A stretch of DNA of 64,000 bases, taken from NCBI RefSeq assembly GCF_005405385.1, contig NZ_BJDY01000004.1, forward strand, positions 496,001-560,000, written 5' to 3'. Every line of letters begins with the position of its first letter. Position 1 is the stretch's first letter. A program made the position numbers and the translations under genes. Below the pieces are notes generated by a model that saw only the letters and a list, made by a program, of their open reading frames with translations, had not been told where the DNA came from and made no database searches. Shown one piece after another: positions 44,900 through 53,488 of this stretch. The stretch is from Lactiplantibacillus mudanjiangensis. GTDB lineage: Bacteria; Bacillota; Bacilli; Lactobacillales; Lactobacillaceae.

Positions 44900-45751
44900 T
44901 TGAACATTTTGATTGCATTAATTCCCGCGATTGGTTGGGGGTTAAATCCGTTATTATTATCGAAAATTGGTGGTAAGCCCGTTAATCAGACACTCGGGAC
45001 TGGACTAGGGGCATTATTAGTTGGGATTATTGTCAAAGTCATGTTTCAGCCAAGCGTAGCCAGCGGCGTTTTTTGGCTAAGTGCAGTTTCTGGTGCTTGC
45101 TGGGTGATTGGTCAGATCGGGCAATATACGTCATATGCCAAAATGGGTGTCAGTACCACGATGCCGATTTCAACTGGGTTACAGTTAATCGGGACGTCGG
45201 TCATTGGGGTTTTGATGTTTGGTGAATGGAGCGGCAGTGTCGCGAAGTTAATCGGTTTTGCAGCGATTGCCTTAATGATTATTGGGGTCGCCTTTACGGC
45301 CGTGACCGATAGTTCTGAGAGTCGTGCGGGCTTGATGAGTGGACTAACTGTCCTAGTCCCAACAACGATTGGATATTGGGCCTACAGTGCCTTACCAAAG
45401 GCCGTATCAGCCTCTAGCTTGTCGATTTTCTTCCCACAAATGTTGGGAATCTTTGTTGGCGCTATTTTGTACGTGTTGCTTAGTGGGCATGCACATGCGT
45501 TTAAGGAATCAACGAGTTGGTTAAATATCGCTGCCGGCGCCGTGTTTGGGGTTTCTGCGTTAGCGTATATTTTCTCTGCGAAGGCTAATGGAGTGGCAAC
45601 GGCCTATGTGATTACCCAGTTGAGCGTGGTTATTTCTACTTTAGGTGGCATGCTCGTGCTTGGCGAAGTCAAATCACATCGTGAATTTCAACTGACGATG
45701 ATGGGGTTAGCCTTGATTGTGGTCGGTAGTGTTATGACTGCCTTTCTTTAA
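44900..45751 (+). CDS. GRP/GlcU-family sugar uptake permease
   Basis: A 283-aa permease with ten membrane helices in two related halves; its opening AALIPAIGWGLNPLLLSKIGGKPVNQTLGTGLGALLVG-type pattern (here starting NILIALIPAIG) matches GlcU/RbsU proteins, which import glucose or ribose with protons in Firmicutes. The sugar cannot be read from sequence. The start is TTG at 44900 with AGGAGG (44885-44890). Confidence 0.85.
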   Translation: MNILIALIPAIGWGLNPLLLSKIGGKPVNQTLGTGLGALLVGIIVKVMFQPSVASGVFWLSAVSGACWVIGQIGQYTSYAKMGVSTTMPISTGLQLIGTSVIGVLMFGEWSGSVAKLIGFAAIALMIIGVAFTAVTDSSESRAGLMSGLTVLVPTTIGYWAYSALPKAVSASSLSIFFPQMLGIFVGAILYVLLSGHAHAFKESTSWLNIAAGAVFGVSALAYIFSAKANGVATAYVITQLSVVISTLGGMLVLGEVKSHREFQLTMMGLALIVVGSVMTAFL

Positions 45752-45769
45752 AAATAACAAAAATGACGA

Positions 45770-45807
45770 ACAAGGGGTTGACCGCTGATGGTTAACCCCT
45801 TGTTTTT
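45770..45807 (+). terminator. Terminator after the sugar permease
   Basis: ACAAGGGGTT pairs with AACCCCTTGT, followed by five T residues. Confidence 0.8.
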
Positions 45808-45823
45808 GTAACAAATCTGTAAC
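45807..45823 (+). promoter_or_regulatory. Perfect WalR (YycF)-type box
   Basis: TGTAAC-AAATC-TGTAAC matches the WalR consensus TGTWAH-N5-TGTWAH exactly. It lies about 280 bases upstream of the NlpC/P60 gene at 46101; WalR controls cell-wall hydrolases in Firmicutes. A second half-site TGTAAC occurs at 46016-46021. The rest of 45824-46100 shows no gene and no clear promoter. Confidence 0.45.
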
Positions 45824-46100
45824 CTGACAAACAAATTTATTGGGAGTAACGCTTAAATGGCGACAAATCACGTCATTTTGCAAAAAAACCAGTGATTAAA
45901 TTAATTATAAAAAAGGTTAATAATCCCTTAACGACAACGTTTACATAATCAATGGATGCCGATGCTAGCTGGATTACGTGGGTTTAACAGGCTTGAGATA
46001 GTTTCGTAAGCGGTTTGTAACATAAAATTGCTAAGATAGTTACTGTTGATTAATACATAAGTCAAACACACTAACTACATACAAGGGGAGCGTTTAATTA

Positions 46101-46667
46101 ATGTCAAAAAAAGCCAGTCAATTACTTATCGGAGTACTTACGTTTGTTTTAATGTTAACTGCCGGGGTGGCAAGTAGCCAAACCGTCTTTGCAGATGATG
46201 ATACTGCAGATGCCGCCACGACCACTACTACTACTACGGATAACAGTGCTAGTGATACGACCACGACAACGACTAAGAAAACAACGAAGTACGATAAGTT
46301 ATACAAAGTTGCGAAACAACAACTTGGCAAACGTTACAGCTATGGCTCAACCGGCCCTAGCAGCTTCGATTGCTCTGGTTTGACAAAATACGTTTACAAA
46401 AAGGCTGTTAAGAAAACCTTACCACGGACGGCGGCTGCACAATATGCGAAGTACAAGCATGTTTCTGGCGCAAACTTAAAGAAGGGTGATTTAATCTTCT
46501 TTAACTACGGTTCAGGGATTGCGCACGTTGGGATTTACGTTGGTAACGGTCAAATGATCGATGCTCAAAACAACGGTGTTAAGAAAGAATCATTCCACGC
46601 TTCATGGTGGCACCCATATGTTTCTGGCTATGCGCGTGTATCAAACATGCAAAAAGCTGCTAAATAA
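46101..46667 (+). CDS. Secreted NlpC/P60 peptidoglycan endopeptidase
   Basis: A 188-aa exported hydrolase. Signal peptide (SQLLIGVLTFVLMLTAGVASSQTVFA, cleaved near residue 31), an unusual Thr/Asp-rich linker (about residues 32-60) and a C-terminal NlpC/P60 domain with the catalytic Cys in SSFDCSGLTKYVY, His in [15 protein letters not shown] and LPRTAAAQYA. It is a shorter relative of the product at 33991 (shared [18 protein letters not shown] and SWW near the end). AAGGGGAGCG precedes the ATG. Likely a WalR-regulated wall-remodelling enzyme (inference). Confidence 0.92.
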   Translation: MSKKASQLLIGVLTFVLMLTAGVASSQTVFADDDTADAATTTTTTTDNSASDTTTTTTKKTTKYDKLYKVAKQQLGKRYSYGSTGPSSFDCSGLTKYVYKKAVKKTLPRTAAAQYAKYKHVSGANLKKGDLIFFNYGSGIAHVGIYVGNGQMIDAQNNGVKKESFHASWWHPYVSGYARVSNMQKAAK

Positions 46668-46686
46668 TCATAATCAATGACTGACG

Positions 46687-46719
46687 ATCGATGCCTTGTG
46701 TGGGGCATCGATTTTTTTG
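46687..46719 (+). terminator. Terminator after the second NlpC/P60 gene
   Basis: ATCGATGCC pairs with GGCATCGAT, followed by seven T residues. Confidence 0.88.
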
Positions 46720-46725
46720 TCTCAC

Positions 46726-46770
46726 GTTTCAGCTCAACTTGGGCGAACGGTAGGCGGCAAGAGAAATTTA
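46726..46770. repeat. Fragment of the dispersed intergenic repeat (copy D)
   Basis: CGAACGGTAGGCGGCAA at 46744-46760 is the exact reverse complement of a 17-base piece in copy B (41870-41886 area), and CACGTTTCAGCT before it matches the end of copy C. No gene is present here. Confidence 0.5.
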
Positions 46771-46782
46771 TCCAAAACGAAA

Positions 46783-46819
46783 AAGTACCAGTTAACGTCA
46801 TCACGTTAACTGGTACTTT
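46783..46819. terminator. Bidirectional terminator before the MucBP gene
   Basis: A perfect 17-bp palindrome arm pair (AAAGTACCAGTTAACGT with its complement) and a four-base loop; A/T tails on both sides. Confidence 0.85.
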
Positions 46820-46822
46820 CGT

Positions 46823-47860
46823 TTAATCCCAATAATCAGGTGGATCTAAATGTGTGAGGTAACGACCGGGTAGATAGCCACGATCCTGAATACGATACCA
46901 GACGACACGGTTGTCATCTACTAGTCGTTCGGTTAAGTTAACTGTGTCACCATGAGTAACGGTTGTGAGGTAACGGCCATAAGGTTCCAAGTAGGTGTGT
47001 ACTTGTTTACCGGGTACAAAGCTCACAATCCCAGTTTGATGCACTTGTTTCTTATGTCGTGTTTCATAGGCTGCTGGTGTTGGTGGCAACAATTGATTGC
47101 TGTTAGTTAATTGAACATGCTTTTCAGCGATCCATTGATCTTCACCGATGGTATACCAAGTGGATTCATCGTTGAGTTGCACACGCATAAACGTCTTATA
47201 AATGGCACCCACGGGTAAGGTTAACCAGTAGTTCGTGGTTGTTGCACCCGGGTACGGATAAACTTTAGTTGCGGTTTTAATTTGGACATACCCTGTACTG
47301 AGGTCGGTTTGGCGCCAATTGGCATTACGATAGAAGAATAACACTGTTTTTGACGTGGTCGTGTATTCACCGGTCAAATCTCCGACTGACCGTAATAACT
47401 TAAAGCCAGCGACAGTAGGTGCCGTCACCTGGTAAGGATCACCTAAACGGCCTCGATGCATGACTGGTAGGCCAATTAATTGTCGTTGGTCAATATCGTA
47501 GGCATAGACCCAAATCGGCTGGCCGGCCTCACGCTCATAAGTAAGGACGATGCGCGCACGTTCAGTTGTGAACCAACGCGTTAGTCCCTGAATATCCATT
47601 AAGTGATAACCTGACAAGTTCACGTCGGGTAAATGAATTTCGTCACCAATCGTGCCGGCAATCATTTCCGGTGCTTGTAATTCTTGGCCTGCTTGATCAA
47701 CATGATGGACCAGGACCAAGGCAGGTGTTTGATTCACCACCGGGGTGGTCATGTCCGGCTCGCCCGGATCTAGAACTGGGGCTTGGTTGACCGTTTTCGG
47801 CGTCTCAGTGTTACTGTCAAGGGCTTGGAGCATTCCTTTGAGTCGGTCGAAAAAGTGCAT
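46823..47860 (-). CDS. MucBP-like and SH3-like multidomain protein lacking a signal peptide
   Basis: A 345-aa protein. After a short amphipathic start (HFFDRLKGMLQALDS) and a Pro/Thr-rich linker come two MucBP-like units (VLVHHVDQAGQEL... GYHLMDIQG... IVLTYER, then VYAYDIDQRQLIGLP... VAGFKLLRSVGDLTGEYT... VLFFYRN) and two SH3b-like wall-binding segments toward the end (ATKVYPYPGA..., KQVHTYLEPYGRYLT). MucBP proteins are normally exported and anchored, yet I see neither signal peptide nor LPxTG. It may be cytosolic, exported by another route, or have lost its export signal. It is divergent from a LysR gene. Confidence 0.65.
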   Translation of the reverse strand: MHFFDRLKGMLQALDSNTETPKTVNQAPVLDPGEPDMTTPVVNQTPALVLVHHVDQAGQELQAPEMIAGTIGDEIHLPDVNLSGYHLMDIQGLTRWFTTERARIVLTYEREAGQPIWVYAYDIDQRQLIGLPVMHRGRLGDPYQVTAPTVAGFKLLRSVGDLTGEYTTTSKTVLFFYRNANWRQTDLSTGYVQIKTATKVYPYPGATTTNYWLTLPVGAIYKTFMRVQLNDESTWYTIGEDQWIAEKHVQLTNSNQLLPPTPAAYETRHKKQVHQTGIVSFVPGKQVHTYLEPYGRYLTTVTHGDTVNLTERLVDDNRVVWYRIQDRGYLPGRYLTHLDPPDYWD

Positions 47861-48000
47861 CTAGACCACTCCTTCCATAAAAATCTTCAATATCTCTAGT
47901 ATAACGCATTGTTAGCGATTTCGGCGACAAGTTCACTAACAAAACTTAACTTTAAGCTAGCCTTAAATCAGGTATACTAAAAGTGAATGGGGATGGGAAA

Positions 48001-48882
48001 ATGAATTTAAAACAATTACAGTATTTTTTAGCAGTGGCCGAAGAGGGGCAAATGACGGCAGCTGCCAAGCGGCTACATGTGGCGCAACCGCCGTTGAGCT
48101 ATCAAATTAAACAATTAGAAACTGAACTTGGCGTGGCCTTGTTCAAACGGTTGCCACAAGGGGTAACGGTGACGCCGGCTGGGGAACTGCTGGTGAGTTA
48201 TGCCCAACAGCTAACCCAATTGTCGGCAACGGCCGAAAATAAAGTGCGTGCATTAGCACATGGGATTACCGGGACGTTAAATCTCGGATTAATTTCGTCA
48301 TCAGCGGGAGTTATGCCTAATCAGGCTTTGATGAGTTGGCTCAAGCAACATGGTGACGTTCATTTGGAAGTGACGGAAGGCAATACGTATGAATTATTAG
48401 ATGACTTGCATAAACGCTTATTAGATGTGGCAATTTTACGAACACCGTTTAATCGCCAGCATTTGGTTTGCCGCTTTTTTGACAGCGAGCGGATGGTGGC
48501 TGTGTTGCCAAAACGTTACCAGCAGTTTAGTCAGCGGCGCCAGTTACGGCTAAAGGATCTAACGGCTTTACCGCTGATAAAATATCGGCGTTTTAATGAA
48601 CTGTTCCACGTGGCTTTTTTAGAAGAAGCTTTTGAACCGCACTATATTATGACATGTGATGATGCCCGCACCGCCATGCACTGGGCTGATTGTCAAATTG
48701 GTGTAGCGCTAGTGCCACGGTCACTGGCGGAAACCTATGCGTCCGATCAAGTATTAGTACGTTCATTGGCTGATCGACGCTTTGATACCCAACTCGCGTT
48801 AGTGACAACAACGGAGTCTATGGCGACACCGTTAGTGGCTGGTTTTATGGATCAATTCACGCAAGCAAAAGCCATAGACTAA
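48001..48882 (+). CDS. LysR-family transcriptional regulator
   Basis: A 293-aa LysR regulator: N-terminal winged helix (MNLKQLQYFLAVAEEGQMTAAAKRLHVAQPPLSYQIKQLETELGVALFKR) and an effector-binding domain of two subdomains. The effector is unknown. ATG 48001 after GGGGATGGGA is preferred. It is divergent from the MucBP gene (intergenic 47861-48000) and is followed by the TauE/DUF1634 pair; the 228-base gap 48883-49110 holds no clear terminator. Control of either neighbour is possible. Confidence 0.9.
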   Translation: MNLKQLQYFLAVAEEGQMTAAAKRLHVAQPPLSYQIKQLETELGVALFKRLPQGVTVTPAGELLVSYAQQLTQLSATAENKVRALAHGITGTLNLGLISSSAGVMPNQALMSWLKQHGDVHLEVTEGNTYELLDDLHKRLLDVAILRTPFNRQHLVCRFFDSERMVAVLPKRYQQFSQRRQLRLKDLTALPLIKYRRFNELFHVAFLEEAFEPHYIMTCDDARTAMHWADCQIGVALVPRSLAETYASDQVLVRSLADRRFDTQLALVTTTESMATPLVAGFMDQFTQAKAID

Positions 48883-49110
48883 TTTCACATTTTAGGTATC
48901 TAATTTTTTAATGGCTATAAAATGAAGAATGGTGATTTGGCGGCAATGTTGACGGTTACAGGCTGACCGAAGCGGGAGAGTCGTGGATAACCTGGAAACG
49001 GTGTATACCTTGATAACAAAGGCTTTCAACGGTATATGCGTAATGATTAGGCCCTGTCGTCTTTCAATGGTACACTAACTAGTGAAATAAAAAAGGCGAA
49101 GGTGACTAAT

Positions 49111-49956
49111 GTGATTTATTCGTTACTATTAATGCTCGGTGTCGGGATGATTGCTGGGATTTTTGGGGCAATTCTGGGGATCGGCGGCGGGATGATTATT
49201 ACCCCGATTTTAACGTTGGGAATGGGTTTGGATATTAAGTATGCGATTGGTGCTAGTATTATTGCGGTAATTGCGACTAGTTCTGGTTCAACGATTGCGT
49301 ACCTCAAAGATGAGATGTTGAATTTACGAGTAGCCATGTTTTTAGAAATCGCGACGACAGTTGGGGCGGTCCTTGGGGCGGTCTTAACGGGAATCGTTCA
49401 TCCAACTTTCCTCTATTTCTTGTTCGGCGCGTTGCTAGTGTTTACCACTTACAACATGATTCGCAAATTGATGAACAAGAATAGTGATGCTCAAGATGTA
49501 CAGGCTGACCGTTTGGCAACCAAATTGAATTTAAATGGGACTTATTATGATAAGGCACTTGATGAACAGATTGATTATCAAGTTCAAAATGTGCCCGGTG
49601 GGTTTACGATGATGTTTGGTGCTGGCTTGGCCAGTGGTCTCCTTGGCATTGGGAGTGGGGCATTTAAAGTGTTAGCCATGGATACGATCATGCACATGCC
49701 ATTAAAACCGTCTTCAGCCACATCAAACTTGATGATGGGCGTCACGGCGGCCGCTAGTGCGATGGTTTACTTCTTTAATGGGTCCATTAAAGCTGGAATT
49801 GCGGCACCACTAGCAATCGGGATTTTAATTGGCGCCTTAATTGGGACGCGGATCATGCAACACTTGAAACCACGCTTAATTCGGATGATCTTTGTACCGG
49901 TTATGTTGTACTTAGGGATTCAAATGATTATGAAAGGCTTTGGGGTGACGATCTAA
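49111..49956 (+). CDS. TauE/SafE family sulfite/anion exporter
   Basis: A 281-aa membrane protein with about eight helices in two homologous halves, each beginning with the family pattern GAILGIGGGMIITPIL and GLASGLLGIGSGAFKVLAM. Proteins of this family export sulfite, sulfoacetate or other organic anions. The start is GTG at 49111 (GAAGGTG upstream); GTG 49102 in the same frame is the alternative. The next gene overlaps it by one base. Confidence 0.88.
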   Translation: MIYSLLLMLGVGMIAGIFGAILGIGGGMIITPILTLGMGLDIKYAIGASIIAVIATSSGSTIAYLKDEMLNLRVAMFLEIATTVGAVLGAVLTGIVHPTFLYFLFGALLVFTTYNMIRKLMNKNSDAQDVQADRLATKLNLNGTYYDKALDEQIDYQVQNVPGGFTMMFGAGLASGLLGIGSGAFKVLAMDTIMHMPLKPSSATSNLMMGVTAAASAMVYFFNGSIKAGIAAPLAIGILIGALIGTRIMQHLKPRLIRMIFVPVMLYLGIQMIMKGFGVTI

Positions 49957-50333
49957 TGAGTGAAAAAAACAGTAAAGCCCAAGAAATGCACAAAGTTGAA
50001 CTAATCATTGGTCAGATCTTACGAATTGGGGTCGTGGTCTCAGCGATTGTGATTGCCCTAGGGATCATCTTAATGTTGGTACAAGGTACTGGTGGCTATC
50101 CTAATGGAGTAGAACCTAATAGCTTTCAAGCTATCTTTGCTGGTGTGATCGCTTTGAAGCCATATGCCGTGATGATGTTAGGATTGTTTCTATTAATTCT
50201 GACACCAACATTACGAGTCGTGGTTTCTATCTATGCCTTTGCGGTTGAAAAGGATCATTTGTATGTGTGGATCACAACGGTAGTCTTAATTATTTTGATT
50301 ATTGCCTCAATTATTGGCTACCTAGGTCATTAA
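49956..50333 (+). CDS. DUF1634 membrane protein
   Basis: A 125-aa protein with three membrane helices (about residues 21-45, 70-92, 102-122) of the DUF1634 family, which usually stands directly beside TauE/SafE genes and probably helps the exporter. The start ATG overlaps the previous stop, so translation is coupled. Confidence 0.88.
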   Translation: MSEKNSKAQEMHKVELIIGQILRIGVVVSAIVIALGIILMLVQGTGGYPNGVEPNSFQAIFAGVIALKPYAVMMLGLFLLILTPTLRVVVSIYAFAVEKDHLYVWITTVVLIILIIASIIGYLGH

Positions 50334-50378
50334 GCACATGAATTAAAGTTTATACTATGAGATAGTTTATTTAATAAG

Positions 50379-50410
50379 AGGGCGCTGATAAAAAGTCAGG
50401 GCCTTTTTTT
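50379..50410 (+). terminator. Terminator after DUF1634
   Basis: AGGGC-x-CTGA pairs with TCAGGGCCT, followed by seven T residues. The rest of the gap to 50747 holds the oppA promoter and otherwise A+T-rich sequence without a gene. Confidence 0.75.
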
Positions 50411-50651
50411 GTTGACCACGTTTTTAGCTGTTTTAACCAATCGATTTTAACGCGTAAAGACGCTGTTTTGATCGTTTTTGACTTATTTATTAAGAAAAAA
50501 TGATCAAGCGACTGCTAATGTATATGACTTGCGGATTGTAACTTGAAATGCGATGATATCAACAATATAAACGTGCTTTTCTTGATGGATAAACGAGGTG
50601 AAAGTGAATAAATAACGTTAATTGTGGCGAATTCATGAAAAAAATTAGAAT

Positions 50652-50679
50652 TTGGGATTGATTTTAATTTATTTATAAT
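50652..50679 (+). promoter_or_regulatory. Promoter of oppA
   Basis: -35 TTGGGA (50652-50657) and -10 TATAAT (50674-50679) with a 16-base spacer, about 70 bases before the start. Confidence 0.55.
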
Positions 50680-50747
50680 ATACAATTACTTTAACTTTTC
50701 GAGGGAAAAGCACACACATTAAAAAAAGTAAGAGGGGTTGGGTTTTT

Positions 50748-52397
50748 ATGAATTTAAAGACAGCTGCAAAAGTTACGGTCGTAGCCGGCGCATCCTTGTT
50801 GTTCTTAGCGGCCTGTGGGTCAAATAAGAGTGGTTCAACAGGATCAACGAAGCAAGTAGCCACGATCGCACAAAAATCAGAATTACCAACAATGGATATT
50901 TCGAAGTCAACGGACGTTACCAGTTCAACGGCTTTGAATAACACCAATGAAGGGTTATACCGGATTGGTAAAGATAGTGCCATTACACCAGGGATTGCTA
51001 AAGCAACCAAGATTACTAATGGTGGGAAAACATATACGTTCACTTTACGTAAAAACGCCAAATGGAGCAACGGTGACAAAGTTACTGCCCATGATTTCGT
51101 TTATGGCTGGCAACGGACCGTTAATCCTAAGACTGCATCACAATATGCATACTTATATTCCGGTATCAAAAATGCCGATGCCATTGTTAATGGTAAAAAG
51201 GCTGTCTCTACTTTAGGGATTAAAGCTGAAGGTAACTACAAGTTAGTCGTTACCTTGGATCACCCAATCTCATACTTCAAGAAATTGATGGGATTTGTTA
51301 ACTTCTTCCCACAAAACGAAAAAACGGTTAAAAAGTATGGTTCTAAATATGGGACAACTAGTACGGCCATGGTTTACAACGGACCATACAAGATGTCTGG
51401 TTGGACTGGGACTAACTTAACTTGGAAGTTAACCAAGAACAAAGATTACTGGGATGCTAAGAACGTTAAGATGCAAACCATTAACTTCCAAGTGGTTAAA
51501 GACAATTCCACTGGCTTGAACCTGTTTAACTCAAACAAACTTGACGATGCGATCCTTTCAGGGACACAAGTTAAGAGTTACAAGACCAACAAGAACTTTG
51601 TTTTACGTAAGGTTGCGTCAACTTTCTATGTTGAATATAACCGTAAAGCAAGCAACTCAACGGTTGCCAAAGCCTTCAAGAATGCAAAGATTCGTGAAGC
51701 AATGTCCTTGGCTATCAACCGGAAACAATTCGTCAACGATGTTTTAGCTGATGGGTCAACAGTTTCTAAAGGTTATGTTTCAAGTGATTTAGCCAAGAGT
51801 CCAATTAACGGGAAAGACTTTGCTGATGATGCTTATGTGAAGAACAGTGTCACTTATGATATGACTAAGGCTAAGAAGTTATATAAAGAAGGCTTGAAGG
51901 AAATCGGTGCTAAGAGCTTGAATATCAAGTTATTATCCGATGATACTGATGGTGCCAAGAAGACGACTGAATATATTCAAGGTCAATGGCAAAAACTTGG
52001 TAACTTGAAAGTTACCAACCAAAACGTGCCATTCAAGACGCGTCTTCAACGGTCACAAAACGGGAACTTTGATACGGTTATCTCAGCTTGGTCAGCCGAC
52101 TTTACTGATCCAATCTCATTCTTATCATTGTTCACGTCTGACAACTCATACAACAACGGTCGTTACAACAGCTCAACCTTTGACAACTACATCAAGGCTG
52201 CCGAAGGTAAGGATGCAAACGACACCAAAGCTCGTTGGACTGACATGGTTAACGCTGAAAAGACCTTAATGAAGGATACTGGCGTAGCCCCAATTTACCA
52301 ACAAACTGAAGCGCACTTAGTTCGGACTAACTTGAAGGGGATCATCTACAACACTGCGGGTGTGCAATACAACTACAAGTACATGTACGTTAAATAA
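50748..52397 (+). CDS. oppA: Oligopeptide ABC transporter substrate-binding lipoprotein (OppA)
   Basis: A 549-aa lipoprotein that captures peptides outside the membrane. Lipobox LAAC with Cys23, then a family 5 extracellular solute-binding fold: GLYRIGKDSAITPGIAKA, TFTLRKNAKWSNGDKVTAHDFVYGWQRTV, and AYNRKA-like segments. Codon use is strongly biased, as expected for a very highly expressed protein. AGAGGGG precedes the ATG. A hairpin with T run follows the gene, before oppB, likely giving oppA more mRNA than the rest of the operon. Confidence 0.96.
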   Translation: MNLKTAAKVTVVAGASLLFLAACGSNKSGSTGSTKQVATIAQKSELPTMDISKSTDVTSSTALNNTNEGLYRIGKDSAITPGIAKATKITNGGKTYTFTLRKNAKWSNGDKVTAHDFVYGWQRTVNPKTASQYAYLYSGIKNADAIVNGKKAVSTLGIKAEGNYKLVVTLDHPISYFKKLMGFVNFFPQNEKTVKKYGSKYGTTSTAMVYNGPYKMSGWTGTNLTWKLTKNKDYWDAKNVKMQTINFQVVKDNSTGLNLFNSNKLDDAILSGTQVKSYKTNKNFVLRKVASTFYVEYNRKASNSTVAKAFKNAKIREAMSLAINRKQFVNDVLADGSTVSKGYVSSDLAKSPINGKDFADDAYVKNSVTYDMTKAKKLYKEGLKEIGAKSLNIKLLSDDTDGAKKTTEYIQGQWQKLGNLKVTNQNVPFKTRLQRSQNGNFDTVISAWSADFTDPISFLSLFTSDNSYNNGRYNSSTFDNYIKAAEGKDANDTKARWTDMVNAEKTLMKDTGVAPIYQQTEAHLVRTNLKGIIYNTAGVQYNYKYMYVK

Positions 52398-52458
52398 GCT
52401 TCAAAAAACAACGTAATCAAAATGTGTGTGTTTTAACTGAACGAATTTGAAACAAAGG

Positions 52459-52498
52459 GGTAAGGGTTAACGCATGTTAATCCTTGCCATTTTGTTTT
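52459..52498 (+). terminator. Attenuating terminator between oppA and oppB
   Basis: GGTAAGGGTTAAC (52459-52471) pairs with GTTAATCCTTGCC (52476-52488) with one G-U pair, followed by TTTTGTTTT. Partial stop here fits the need for excess binding protein. Confidence 0.8.
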
Positions 52499-52555
52499 AT
52501 AATCAGAGATGTCATTATTTTTTAAGGCTAATTTAATAGAATGCGAGGAATTCTA

Positions 52556-53485
52556 ATGAGAAAATATCTCCTAAAGCGGATATTTTACTTGTTTCTGACA
52601 TTGTTCATCGTGGCGACCGTCACGTTCTTCTTGATGAAATTAATGCCAGGGACGCCGCTTCAAAACGAAGCCAAATTGACGGCGAGTGAAAAAGCGTCAA
52701 TTTTAGCACAATACGGCTTGGACAAACCCGTCTGGCTGCAATACTTTATTTACATCGGTGGGATCTTCAAGGGTAGCCTTGGGTTATCCTTCCAATTCTC
52801 TGATCAAGCGGTTAGCTACTTGATTGGGAGTCGGATGGGCCCATCAATGCAATTAGGTGGTCAAGCGTTACTTGTCGGGGTTGTCTTAGGGATTATTCTC
52901 GGGGCAATTGGTGCCATTCGTAAAGATACATGGGCAGACCGTTTAGCCACGATCCTCTCAATTCTTGGGATTGCGGTACCAAGTTTCGTGTTAGCAATCT
53001 TGCTGCAATACTATCTCGGGTTGAAAGTGCAGTTATTCCCAGTGGCTGGTTGGTCCGGGTTTACTTACACGATCTTACCAACCTTAGCCTTAGCGGCGAG
53101 TCCGTTAGCGGAAACGGCCCGGTTTATTCGGACCGACATGGTCGACGTTTTGAGTTCGGATTATATTGAATTAGCGAAAGCTAAAGGATTATCCAAGTTT
53201 GGGATCGTTTATCATCATGCGTTACGTAACAGTTTGATTCCAATGGTCACCTTGATTGGCCCATTGGCAGCGGCATTAATGACTGGTTCAATGGTGGTTG
53301 AAAACATCTTCTCCGTTCCTGGTATCGGGGAACAATTTGTTAAGTCAATCTTAGTGAATGACTACCCAACGATCATGGGGGTCACGATCTTCTATTCAGC
53401 CTTGTTATGCTTGCTGTTATTATTGACCGATATTGTCTACGGGATCATTGATCCGCGGATTCGTTTAAGTGGAAATGGGGACTAG
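52556..53485 (+). CDS. oppB: Oligopeptide ABC transporter permease OppB
   Basis: A 309-aa permease with six helices: the first helix at residues about 9-30 (RIFYLFLTLFIVATVTFFLMKLMPGTPL) and the EAA loop with HALRNSLIPMVTLIGPL near residue 220 that contacts the ATPases. I place the start at ATG 52556 (GCGAGGAA at 52543-52550) rather than 52541, since the latter overlaps that site. The family's VDVLSSDYIELAKAKGLS motif is intact. Only three bases separate it from oppC. Confidence 0.95.
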   Translation: MRKYLLKRIFYLFLTLFIVATVTFFLMKLMPGTPLQNEAKLTASEKASILAQYGLDKPVWLQYFIYIGGIFKGSLGLSFQFSDQAVSYLIGSRMGPSMQLGGQALLVGVVLGIILGAIGAIRKDTWADRLATILSILGIAVPSFVLAILLQYYLGLKVQLFPVAGWSGFTYTILPTLALAASPLAETARFIRTDMVDVLSSDYIELAKAKGLSKFGIVYHHALRNSLIPMVTLIGPLAAALMTGSMVVENIFSVPGIGEQFVKSILVNDYPTIMGVTIFYSALLCLLLLLTDIVYGIIDPRIRLSGNGD

Positions 53486-53488
53486 TTA

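Noticed and set aside
46118..46330. Minus-strand hydrophobic frame inside the NlpC/P60 gene
   Set aside because: It arises from the Thr-rich ACN codon run and signal peptide read backwards; no start signals.
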